Positions 56,500-63,945 of a stretch of 64,000 nucleotides of DNA are shown piece after piece. The stretch lies in assembly GCF_023115465.1 (NCBI RefSeq), contig NZ_CP096034.1, positions 1,674,001-1,738,000 on the forward strand, in the 5' to 3' direction. Positions within the stretch are counted from its first letter, which is position 1. Every line of letters starts with the position of its first letter. Source of the DNA: Gottfriedia acidiceleris. Lineage in GTDB: Bacteria > Bacillota > Bacilli > Bacillales > Bacillaceae_G. The notes below the pieces were generated by a model, which saw nothing but the letters and a program-made list of their open reading frames with translations, did not search any database and had not been told where the DNA came from. The position numbers and the translations under genes are program-made.

Positions 56500-57042
56500 A
56501 TGAACCGTTTTTTAATCGCATTACTTAGTATTATTGGATTTAGTAGCTCTTTAGTATTTCCATATTATGTCCTATTCTTAAGGAATATTGGAGATGCGTA
56601 TGACGTATTTAGTTTATTATATGGACTTTTTTCATTAAGTTTAAGTGTAGTTGTATACTTTGGTGGACGATTCGTTGACCGGGTTTCACCATTTTTATTA
56701 ATGATATTCCATTCATTATTTTGTTGTTTATTGTTTTTTTCACTGCCTTTGATTGATAATATAAAGATTGTTTATATTGGGCAAGTTTTATTTGGAGGAT
56801 TTACTGCGTTATTCAAGATTGCTGAAAAGAAATTATTTATGAACGCTTCTTCTGATTTTTATAGAAGTTACTTATTTTGGACTTCTTTTGTAACAGCTAT
56901 CTGTATTATTGGTGTCGGAACTTTACTTGAATCAATTGACATTCAATTTATGTTTCATTTAGCGGCTTGGCTTTTCTTAATAAGTGCACTTGGGCTTTGT
57001 TATAAAATGATAATCAGCAAGGGGCAGACTGCTCCTAAGTAA
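56500..57042 (+). CDS. half-size MFS-like membrane protein
   Basis: 181 residues with six hydrophobic helices, the size of one half of a major facilitator transporter: FLIALLSIIGFSSSLVFPYYVLFLRNIG, then YFGGRFVDRVSPFLLMIFHSLF containing the loop 2-3 motif (GGRFVDRVS, like GxLaDRxG). No second half is present and no frameshifted continuation follows, so it is either a naturally short homodimerising protein or a truncated transporter. ATG at 56500 follows GGGGAG; coupled to the FAD enzyme. Confidence 0.75.
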   Translation: MNRFLIALLSIIGFSSSLVFPYYVLFLRNIGDAYDVFSLLYGLFSLSLSVVVYFGGRFVDRVSPFLLMIFHSLFCCLLFFSLPLIDNIKIVYIGQVLFGGFTALFKIAEKKLFMNASSDFYRSYLFWTSFVTAICIIGVGTLLESIDIQFMFHLAAWLFLISALGLCYKMIISKGQTAPK

Positions 57043-57326
57043 TTAAGTTTATTATTTAAATTCAAAATAACGCAACAATGTTTTGTTTTTGTAGATTATT
57101 TTTGTGACTTACGTTGTTATATTCCTTTTGATACAATAAAGTTATTGAATACCATGGTTTAAGTATAAAATACTGTTATTAATAAAAATGAAATAATAAA
57201 TTTAAATTTATATATTGTTTAAGTAACGAAACAATGTTATATTAACTTTAAATTAATTAAAGTATTTATGGAGACATTCATTACTTTATGTGAAGTTAAA
57301 TTGTATGGAAGGAATGATTATATATT
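57043..57326. other. intergenic region with repeated AACGNAACAATGTT
   Basis: AACGCAACAATGTT (57069-57082) and AACGAAACAATGTT (57225-57238) are direct repeats 156 bp apart; a related ACGTTGTTATATT lies between (about 57111-57123). Possible operator copies for the small membrane protein and efflux gene downstream. No coding sequence seen. Confidence 0.35.
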
Positions 57327-57506
57327 ATGAGACATGAGGAAGCTGTAGGGATTTTTTATGCTGCTTTTGTAATTTTAGGATTAACGATTGGTTTAGGTGT
57401 AGGTTATTTTACATCACATTTAATCGTAGGAGGATTTATTGGTTTTGGAATTGGAATAGGTTTAGGTCTATTCAGTAATGCTATTTTATACATTAATAGA
57501 GACTGA
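57327..57506 (+). CDS. small glycine-rich two-helix membrane protein
   Basis: 59 residues from ATG 57327 (AAGGAA upstream, somewhat distant). Two hydrophobic helices, VGIFYAAFVILGLTIGLGVG and LIVGGFIGFGIGIGLGLFSN, joined by YFTSH, with GxGxG patterns. Same architecture as the protein at 19498. It lies 95 bases before the drug exporter in the same direction. Function unknown. Confidence 0.6.
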   Translation: MRHEEAVGIFYAAFVILGLTIGLGVGYFTSHLIVGGFIGFGIGIGLGLFSNAILYINRD

Positions 57507-57601
57507 TTTTAACTACTGTTGGTCAGTCAGTTACTTAAGTTAGACCATGTATACAGTATTGATATGATATTTTAGCTTGAAATGTAAAAGGAGAGATAGT
57601 T

Positions 57602-59113
57602 ATGCAAAAAAGGGAAACAAAACTGGTTCCTGTTATGATTGCGTTATTACTTGGGATATTTTTCGCTTCCCTTGATAACACAATCGTTTCTACGGCGATG
57701 CCTACAATTTTAAAAGATTTAGGTGGCTATGATAAATTTGTTTGGGTAACATCAGCTTACTTAGTTACAGAAATGGCTGGGATGCCAATTTTCGGTAAAC
57801 TTTCGGATATGTACGGTAGAAAAAGATTTTTTATGTTAGGAATTATTTTATTCATTTTAGGTTCAATTCTTTGTGGAACAGCAAATTCTATTATTCAACT
57901 AAGTATTTACCGTGCAATCCAAGGTATTGGCGGAAGTGCTTTAATGCCAATTGCTTTTTCAATTATTTGGGATGTGTTTCCTGTTGAAAAGCGTGGTAAA
58001 ATGAGTGGTATTTTTGGTGCCGTTTTTGGATTATCAAGCGTTCTTGGACCATTAATTGGTGCTTATATAACAGATTATATTAACTGGAGATATATTTTCT
58101 ATATAAATATTCCTTTTGGACTTTTAACACTTGGACTAATTAGTTATTTTTATATTGAGTCAAAAAACCACACAAAGCAACAAATCGACTGGTGGGGTGC
58201 AACAACTTTTGTAATTAGTATCGTCTGTTTAATGTTTGCACTTGAATTAGGTGGAAAAGAATACGCTTGGGAATCAGTTCAAATTCTAGGATTATTTGCT
58301 GGTTTTGCTGTTTTCCTTATTATCTTTTTATTCATTGAACGTAAAGCAGCTGAACCGATTATTTCGTTTAGTATGTTTAAATATCGTCTGTTTGCTGCTA
58401 GTAACTTTGTTGGATTATTTTATGGAGCGGCATTCATCGCTGCAACAATTTACATTCCGATCTTTATCCAGTTTGTTCAAGGGGGAACAGCTACAAATTC
58501 TGGTTTAGTCTTATTACCAATGATGGTAAGTGTTAGTATTTCTGCTTCATTTGGTGGTGCTTTAGCGAATAAAACTAGTTATCGTAATATTATGGTCGGA
58601 TCAGTTGTGCTTCTGTTAGCAGGTATTATTTGCCTAGGTACGTTAACTCCTGATACGACAAAATTCCAAGTGATCATTTATATGGTCATCGTTGGCCTAG
58701 GTGTAGGGGCATCATTCTCAGTACTTGGTATGTCTGCGATGCATCATTTTGATAATGAAAATCGTGGTTCAGCGAGTTCAACTAACGCATTCCTTCGTGC
58801 TTTAGGAATGACGGTTGGTATTACTGTTTTTGGTGTTATTCAACGAAATGTATTTACTGATAAAATTGCTGATGCATTTGCAAAAAGTGGCGCACCACAG
58901 GATTTTTCGAATATTAATCAAGCCTTTACTCCTGAAGCTGCCAAATTGATTCCAGCACCGATCCTGACAAAAATTACTGATGTGTTTTCAACTTCAATTG
59001 CTCATACATTCCTTTGGACATTAGTTCCTGTAGGATTAGCGTTGATTTCAATTTTCTTAATGGGTAACGAGCGTTTATCAGATAAAGAAATGGCTAAGAG
59101 CAATGCGTCATAA
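57602..59113 (+). CDS. DHA2-family (EmrB/QacA-type) multidrug MFS transporter
   Basis: 503 residues with 14 membrane helices. Family signatures: FFASLDNTIVSTAMPTI in helix 1 (motif D1), GKLSDMYGRKRFFMLG (motif A) and YRAIQGIGGSALMP (motif B), then VLGPLIGAYITDYINWRYIFYINIPFG (motif C region). Proton-driven drug efflux is likely. ATG has AAAGGAGAG. Its 3' end is only 20 bp from the nested mobile elements, and it has no native terminator before them; a terminator inside the cassette (59191) may serve instead. Confidence 0.92.
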   Translation: MQKRETKLVPVMIALLLGIFFASLDNTIVSTAMPTILKDLGGYDKFVWVTSAYLVTEMAGMPIFGKLSDMYGRKRFFMLGIILFILGSILCGTANSIIQLSIYRAIQGIGGSALMPIAFSIIWDVFPVEKRGKMSGIFGAVFGLSSVLGPLIGAYITDYINWRYIFYINIPFGLLTLGLISYFYIESKNHTKQQIDWWGATTFVISIVCLMFALELGGKEYAWESVQILGLFAGFAVFLIIFLFIERKAAEPIISFSMFKYRLFAASNFVGLFYGAAFIAATIYIPIFIQFVQGGTATNSGLVLLPMMVSVSISASFGGALANKTSYRNIMVGSVVLLLAGIICLGTLTPDTTKFQVIIYMVIVGLGVGASFSVLGMSAMHHFDNENRGSASSTNAFLRALGMTVGITVFGVIQRNVFTDKIADAFAKSGAPQDFSNINQAFTPEAAKLIPAPILTKITDVFSTSIAHTFLWTLVPVGLALISIFLMGNERLSDKEMAKSNAS

Positions 59114-59190
59114 ATAGAAATAAAAAAGAATGGCCTTTAGACTAACGGGTTCTCCTTTGTGAGATAAAATCAGAAATTAAATTGTCAAAT

Positions 59191-59228
59191 GGCAGACCAA
59201 TCAGCAAATAATTGGTCTGTTTTTTTAT
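59191..59228 (+). terminator. terminator inside the cassette
   Basis: CAGACCAAT / ATTGGTCTG stem with 9-nt loop, then T7. Confidence 0.85.
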
Positions 59229-59385
59229 TGTTAAAATAAGGTTTTTGTTGAATTATCACTGCAATAGCAGAAAATTAGCATATAAAAAAACATTGGACAA
59301 TAACTATTGTCTATGCTGATTAACGTGCTATTTAAATGTCGAAAATGAATGACGAAAACTATGAGATATTATTGGAGGGAAACAT

Positions 59386-59747
59386 TTGTTAAATAAAGAT
59401 TTAGAGGTAATCCTAAATAAGATTGAAGCTTTGGAAAGTTTAGAAATAGAGATGGAAGTTGATGACCCTGAAATTGAGTTTATCTCTATTCACTTATTTT
59501 CGAGGGATGAATTTAAAGAGGGCAAGTAGGATACAGTGTAGACGATAAAGGCAATTCTTTAGTAGGTAAAGCTGATGGCGATTGGAAAGGAACTTGGTAT
59601 ATTATCGGTTATGACGAAGACTTAGGTGACCCAATTTTCGTAGATATAGATAATAAAAATTACCCAGTAATGACTGCAATGCACGGCGAGGGTGATTGGG
59701 AACCAGAAGTAATGTTTTCATCACTGTTATTTATATTGCTATTTTAA
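59386..59747 (+). pseudogene. SMI1/KNR4 (SUKH) family immunity-like gene, decayed
   Basis: TTG start after GGAGGGAAA opens LLNKDLEVILNKIEALES and stops after RDEFKEGK at 59529. In another frame the sequence continues QVGYSVDDKGNSLVGKADGDW ... YDEDLGDPIFVDIDNKNYPVMTAMHGEGDWEPEVMFSS, the characteristic C-terminal half of SMI1/KNR4 proteins. Restoring one G in the GGG at about 59519 joins them. The end (LLFILLF) also departs from the family, suggesting a second lesion. SUKH proteins give immunity against secreted toxins; here it is cargo of the cassette and probably dead. Confidence 0.75.
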
Positions 59748-59826
59748 GTACTAAAAAGTTGCTAATTTAAGACTGGAAAGACATATTATTTTACGTTTTC
59801 CCTCCCTAAAGAGAACCCGTTACCTT

Positions 59827-59990
59827 TAGACTGCACCCCTTAAAGTAGATGTTGAAAAACCCACAGCTGGGCAACATTGATTTTAAGGGGTGTTTTTTAT
59901 GGCGAAAAAAGGTCAAAAGTTTCACAAATATAGTATGGAAATCAAATCTGATGCTATTCGTTTAAAGGAAGAAGGTTTTTCTTATCGACT
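59827..59990 (+). mobile_element. left end of a truncated IS3-family (IS150-group) element
   Basis: TAGACTGCACCCCTTAAAG at 59827 resembles IS150-type left ends. It is followed by a short leader and the first about 30 codons of OrfA (see 59899). After about 59990 IS similarity is lost, with no OrfB and no right end, so the element was cut by deletion. Confidence 0.65.
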
Positions 59991-60021
59991 ATGGACTCAT
60001 CGGAATTTCCGAAATTCTTGA
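59899..60021 (+). pseudogene. IS3-family transposase OrfA, 5' fragment
   Basis: MAKKGQKFHKYSMEIKSDAI opens like the helix-turn-helix N-terminus of IS150/IS3-group OrfA; it loses similarity after EEGFSYR and ends in 10 unrelated residues. Non-functional. Confidence 0.7.
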
Positions 60022-60255
60022 GCCACATAAGAATTTGGAAAGTAAACCTCCGTGTAAATTTACGATGTTGAAATATCAAAAAAGTAATCATTACTAATTT
60101 TAATGTCACTAAAATCACTACGAATCATTATTGCGTATTTAGGAAATGACGTAGGATTTTTCTAAATCCACTTAATTTTTTTCACCTCTGATAGAACATT
60201 AAATTAGATAAGGTTGTCTTTTTCAAAAAATAGTTTAGACTAGTAACTGAGGTGA
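60022..60255. other. AT-rich gap before the Rrf2 gene
   Basis: No coding sequence recognised. Includes the promoter of the Rrf2 gene and a CGTGTAAATTTACG-type palindrome near 60050. Confidence 0.4.
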
Positions 60256-60684
60256 ATGATCTTGAAAGATAAGGTTTCTAGTACGAAATGGTTTGGACTA
60301 GCATTGCAATCTCTATTAGTTTTAGCGGAGCAAGACGGAATTTGTCCAAGCGCAGTATTAGCTCAAAAACTTGAAGCACAATCTACTTTTTTAAGAAAAA
60401 TTCTTGCCAATTTAGTTAAAGCAGGCATTATTTCAGCTAAAGAAGGACGAGATGGTGGATATTATTTAGCCAGAGGTGCTAATGAAATTACTTTAAAAGA
60501 TGTTTATGATGCGATGAGATCAGACCCATATTCAAAAGGCTTCTTAGATGTAAATAGTAAGGAATGTTTTGCACCATCTACCCGATCTGCTTTATACGAT
60601 TTAAAAGATGAGATGGAAAGTTGGCTTGTTGAAGGTCTTGCAAAGAAAACAATTTCAGACTTATTACCGAAGGAAAATGGGTAA
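60256..60684 (+). CDS. Rrf2-family transcriptional regulator
   Basis: 142 residues: N-terminal winged helix (STKWFGLALQSLLVLAEQDG, LEAQSTFLRKILANLVKAGIISAKEGRDGGYYLAR) and a C-terminal helical part. Only one Cys is present (KECFAPS), so it lacks the three-Cys Fe-S site of IscR/NsrR and is probably of the YwnA/redox-thiol type. ATG at 60256 is close to GAGGTGA; a TTG two codons later has better spacing. The nitroreductase gene follows 199 bases later with a dyad-rich promoter, making it the likely target. Confidence 0.88.
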   Translation: MILKDKVSSTKWFGLALQSLLVLAEQDGICPSAVLAQKLEAQSTFLRKILANLVKAGIISAKEGRDGGYYLARGANEITLKDVYDAMRSDPYSKGFLDVNSKECFAPSTRSALYDLKDEMESWLVEGLAKKTISDLLPKENG

Positions 60685-60768
60685 AATAAAATCGAAACTA
60701 GTTTCAAACTGCCTGCCAAACGCTCGCAATCAGTTTAAAAATCAAATTATTAGTATTTTTCTAATTTA

Positions 60769-60801
60769 GTCGAAACTAAAATGTTTCGATTTTATTTTTT
60801 T
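60769..60801 (+). terminator. terminator of the Rrf2 gene
   Basis: TCGAAAC / GTTTCGA stem with 6-nt loop and a T-rich tail. Confidence 0.75.
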
Positions 60802-60805
60802 ATAA

Positions 60806-60862
60806 ACTGTAGTTGACTTTTATACAGTTAAAGTCATATACTGTATTTATAAATAATACAGT
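60806..60862 (+). promoter_or_regulatory. nitroreductase promoter with two identical 23-bp dyads
   Basis: ACTGTA-N11-TACAGT occurs at 60806-60828 and again at 60840-60862, with starts 34 bp apart. A SigA-like promoter is embedded: TTGACT (60813-60818), 18-bp spacer, TATACT (60837-60842). One dyad covers the -35 and the other overlaps the -10, as expected for repression. The Rrf2 regulator encoded upstream is the natural candidate. Confidence 0.7.
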
Positions 60863-60882
60863 TAATTAGGGAGAGATGAAAT

Positions 60883-61590
60883 ATGTCTAATGTTAAATCT
60901 GAAAAAGAAGAGTATTTAAATAAAGTAAACGAAATAGATTTTGGTATGGAAGCCCCAAAAGAACTTGATAGTACGGATTTCTTTACTGTAGCAAAGGAAA
61001 GAAGATCAGTTCGTCATTACGATCCAAGCTTTCAAATGTCTGATGATGAAATTAAGGAATTATTAGAAATTGCAGTTCAAGCACCATCTTCTTCAAATTT
61101 ACAACCTTGGAGATTCCTTGTCATTAAGGACCAAGATACTAAGCAAAAATTATTACCAATTGCTAATAACCAACAACAAGTTGTGGATGCATCTGCAGTT
61201 ATCGCTGTTTTAGGTGATACAGAAGCATACAAAAATGCCAATCGCATTTATGATGAATTAGTTGAAAAAGGTATGATGACTCAAGAAGTGAAAGACTTCT
61301 ACGTTGGATCAATCGTGAAAAACTACGGTGGTTTACCAGAAGAAATTGCTACAAAAATTGCGATGGTTGATGGTGGATTAGTTTCAATGCAATTTATGCT
61401 TGCAGCAAAAGCAAAAGGTTTAGATACAGTTCCAATGGGGGGATTTGACCAAGCGAAATTCGTAGAAGCTTTCAATGTACCAGCAAACTTCAAACCAGTT
61501 ATGTTAATTTCAGTTGGTAAAGGAATCAAAGCAGGCTTCGAAAAAGTTCGTTTAACTTTAGATGAAGTTGTTGCTTGGGATCAGTACTAA
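60883..61590 (+). CDS. nitroreductase-family flavoenzyme
   Basis: 235 residues, FMN-dependent NAD(P)H nitroreductase fold: VAKERRSVRHYDPSFQMSDDE (FMN phosphate Arg cluster), AVQAPSSSNLQPWRFLV, and GLDTVPMGGFDQAKF. Such enzymes reduce nitro compounds and quinones, often under Rrf2, MarR or thiol-sensing control. ATG has GGGAGAG. Two dyads over its promoter suggest tight repression by the upstream Rrf2 protein. Confidence 0.92.
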   Translation: MSNVKSEKEEYLNKVNEIDFGMEAPKELDSTDFFTVAKERRSVRHYDPSFQMSDDEIKELLEIAVQAPSSSNLQPWRFLVIKDQDTKQKLLPIANNQQQVVDASAVIAVLGDTEAYKNANRIYDELVEKGMMTQEVKDFYVGSIVKNYGGLPEEIATKIAMVDGGLVSMQFMLAAKAKGLDTVPMGGFDQAKFVEAFNVPANFKPVMLISVGKGIKAGFEKVRLTLDEVVAWDQY

Positions 61591-61605
61591 GCTTAGAAGA
61601 GTATG

Positions 61606-61648
61606 TAGAGCAGGGATAAGGGAAACCTTTGCCCTGTTCTTTTTTTGT
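61606..61648 (+). terminator. terminator of the nitroreductase gene
   Basis: AGAGCAGGG / CCCTGTTCT stem with inner AGG/CCT pairing, then T7. Confidence 0.85.
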
Positions 61649-61867
61649 TTGAAGGAAATTTACATCCGTTTAAAGAATAACTTTTTGGAGGGAGTAATGA
61701 TCCATCTAACTAGCTAAGAATAAAGTGGATGAGCCAATCCGAGTGGTATTCTAAAAACATGTATAGTAAAATTTTAAACGAAGAATTTTGATGAAGCTAC
61801 TAATAATAATATGATTGAGATGAAAATTTAAGGTTAAAAAAGAGGAATTAATGAGAGGTGTTTATTG

Positions 61868-62461
61868 ATGACAAATAATAATATGCATCCTAAAGTTGAA
61901 GCATTTTTATTGAGAGCGAAAAAGTGGCAAGAAGAATTTTATAAGTTAAGAGAAATCGTCATTGACTGTGAACTGACTGAAGATTTTAAATGGATGCATC
62001 CTTGTTACACAATTGATAATAAAAATATCGTTTTAATTCATGGTTTTAAAGAATATTGTGCCCTTCTGTTTCACAAAGGTGCGTTACTAAAAGATCCAAA
62101 AGGCATTCTGATTCAACAAACAGAAAATGTACAATCAGCACGTCAGATTCGGTTCACCAATATTCAGGAAATAATTGAAATGGAAAGCGTTTTAAAGGAC
62201 TATATTAAAGAAGCAATTGAAGTGGAAAAAGCAGGTTTGCAAGTAGAATTAAAAAAGACTTCAGATTATGAAGTTCCTGAAGAATTACAACTTAAATTAG
62301 ATGAAAACCCGACCTTAAAAACGGCTTTTGAAGCATTAACGCCAGGACGTCAAAGAGCTTATATTTATTATTTTTCTCAACCAAAACAATCGAAAACCCG
62401 TACGTCTAGGGTTGAGAAATATATTGATCAAATTCTCGATGGAAAAGGATTAAATGATTAG
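61868..62461 (+). CDS. YdeI/OmdA-family protein (DUF1801)
   Basis: 197 residues: N-terminal DUF1801 domain (AKKWQEEFYKLREIVIDCELTEDFKWMHPCYT, then FKEYCALLFHKGALL) and a C-terminal YdeI/OmdA segment (PEELQLKLDENPTLKTAFEALTPGRQRAYIYYFSQPKQSKTRTSRVEKYI). Matches B. subtilis YdeI in length. Members have been linked to bacteriocin or peptide tolerance, but the mechanism is unknown. ATG 61868 follows GAGAGGTG. Confidence 0.87.
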   Translation: MTNNNMHPKVEAFLLRAKKWQEEFYKLREIVIDCELTEDFKWMHPCYTIDNKNIVLIHGFKEYCALLFHKGALLKDPKGILIQQTENVQSARQIRFTNIQEIIEMESVLKDYIKEAIEVEKAGLQVELKKTSDYEVPEELQLKLDENPTLKTAFEALTPGRQRAYIYYFSQPKQSKTRTSRVEKYIDQILDGKGLND

Positions 62462-62625
62462 TTTTATTATAAAAATCAAAACTAGCAAAATCTGTTCCAA
62501 ATCGAATAAAAACTTGTTAAAATCTGCTTATTATCTGTAAAAAGATTAATCATATCAGCGCAAGCTAAATCGCTGTTGAGATTTCCCCCACCAGCGTTAG
62601 TACATTTACCCTTTTTTACACTAAT

Positions 62626-62669
62626 AGGGCACCTCATACATCATTTAATCTGACGTATGAGACAGCCCC
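62626..62669. terminator. hairpin between ydeI-like gene and pdxK
   Basis: GGGCACCTCATACATC pairs with GACGTATGAGACAGCCC (small bulges) between convergent genes; T runs next to it are weak. Confidence 0.45.
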
Positions 62670-62680
62670 ATTATTTGATA

Positions 62681-63496
62681 TTAGCCTTCTCCATGTAATC
62701 GATATGCCATGTGGTTTGTTGGGCCAACGTATTGATTAAGTGGGAACGAGTGACGAATTGCTTCAGTAATGAATTTCTTTGCAGTGTAGATTGCTTCTCT
62801 TGGTTCTACTCCTTTAGCAAGCTCTGCACAAATCGCTGCAGAATAAGTACAACCCGCACCGTGAGTATATGTAGTTTCAATTCTGTCAGATTCTAGATGC
62901 TCGATTTTTTCACCATCAAATAACACATCTATTGCATTTTCATGCTGAATTTTGCTTCCACCTTTAACTAAAACAAACTTAGCACCTAATTCATGGATTT
63001 TGCGTGCTGCTTCTTCCATTTGTTCAACAGTGCAGATTGGAGCCATTTTAGCTAACTGAGCAGCCTCAAATAAATTTGGTGTTACAACTGTTGAAAGTGG
63101 TACTAAAATTTCTCTTAATGCATCATTTGTCTCTGGGTGAAGAGCCTCGTCATTTCCTTTACAAATCATAACTGGATCTACAACAACTCGATCAATATTA
63201 TGTTTTTTTATAGTTTTTGCAGCTAATTCAATTATTTCAGTTGAACCAAGCATACCTGTTTTCATTGCTTGAATTCCAACGCCAACAACGATCGTTTCTA
63301 ATTGTGCCGCAATTGTATCTATATCAATTGGAAACACTTGATGATGCCAATGATTATGAGGATCCATCGCTACTAAAGTTGTAATTGCACTCATGCCATA
63401 AACATTACGTTCCTGAAACGTTTTAATATCAGCTTGTAATCCAGCTCCACCACTACTATCAGATCCCGCAAGTGTCAATGCTTTATAAATTGTCAT
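62681..63496 (-). CDS. pdxK: pyridoxine/pyridoxal kinase, ThiD-like (PdxK)
   Basis: 271 residues, ribokinase fold: ALTLAGSDSSGGAGLQADIKTFQE at the N-terminus (substrate site), VVVDPVMICKGND, TPNLFEAAQL and the C-terminal THGAGCTYSAAICAELAKG with the ATP anion hole. VAMDPHNHWHHQVFPID is shared with the B. subtilis PdxK (ThiD paralogue), which phosphorylates vitamin B6 and hydroxymethylpyrimidine. The Cys in GAGCT is the feature of this dual-substrate class. ATG has AAAGGAGGAA upstream. Not part of a thiamine operon here. Confidence 0.9.
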   Translation of the reverse strand: MTIYKALTLAGSDSSGGAGLQADIKTFQERNVYGMSAITTLVAMDPHNHWHHQVFPIDIDTIAAQLETIVVGVGIQAMKTGMLGSTEIIELAAKTIKKHNIDRVVVDPVMICKGNDEALHPETNDALREILVPLSTVVTPNLFEAAQLAKMAPICTVEQMEEAARKIHELGAKFVLVKGGSKIQHENAIDVLFDGEKIEHLESDRIETTYTHGAGCTYSAAICAELAKGVEPREAIYTAKKFITEAIRHSFPLNQYVGPTNHMAYRLHGEG

Positions 63497-63699
63497 GTGA
63501 AAAATTCCTCCTTTGAATTACATAGAATTATTATACAAAAACATAAGTGCTAGGTACAAGACATGAGCATTATGAAGAGTAAATCAAGAAATAGATCTAT
63601 TAGGTTGAGTCTATTTTTGTCGAAAATTTTATTGACAAACTAGATTAATAGATTGTATATTGAGTTTATAAAAATTAATTTAATATAATCTTTATCTCG

Positions 63700-63875
63700 T
63701 ATGGATAGAGGCGCAGTTTTGATTAGTCGTTACTTTGAGGTTTATGGTACCTGTGAAAAGTAATAAAAGGTGAAACTGCCGAAATAATAAATTTACCATT
63801 TAAATTTATTATTGGGCCTATTGCTGAATAAGCATAGGACTGTCACAAGATTACTTGTGGAGGGCTATTGAAGAG
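63700..63875 (+). ncRNA. lysine riboswitch (L box)
   Basis: The order of conserved pieces is that of the L box: GATAGAGGCGC at the 5' side, AAGGTGAAACTGCCGAA in the middle, TTGGGCCTATTGCTG, GACTGTCAC, and GTGGAGGGCTATTG closing P1. It senses lysine. The regulated gene lies beyond the right edge, read rightward, so it should be a lysine biosynthesis or transport gene. Confidence 0.88.
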
Positions 63876-63910
63876 ATGTTGATGCTGTTTGACACATATA
63901 TTTGAGTCTT

Positions 63911-63945
63911 AAACACGTGAACATTGCTTCACGTGTTTTTTTGTA
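63911..63945 (+). terminator. riboswitch-controlled terminator
   Basis: Perfect stem AAACACGTGAA / TTCACGTGTTT with 6-nt loop and T run, about 36 bases after the L box; the expected expression platform for lysine-induced termination. Confidence 0.85.

Larger units (their letters stand above)
59143..59822. mobile_element. 680-bp transposase-less cassette with 12-bp TIRs
   Basis: Perfect 12-bp terminal inverted repeats TAACGGGTTCTC (59143-59154) and GAGAACCCGTTA (59811-59822), directly flanked by 9-bp direct repeats CCTTTAGAC (59134-59142 and 59823-59831), the mark of transposition with a 9-bp target duplication. Inside are a terminator (59191) and a decayed SMI1/KNR4 gene; no transposase. It resembles mobile insertion cassettes moved in trans. 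Removing it plus one direct repeat restores a continuous IS3-type left end. Confidence 0.75.

Noticed and set aside
57501-57540. TetR-type operator candidate (GACTGA ... TCAGTC; TGGTC ... GACCA) before the DHA2 exporter
   Set aside because: Arms are only 5-6 bp with variable spacing and no TetR gene is adjacent; not distinguishable from chance.
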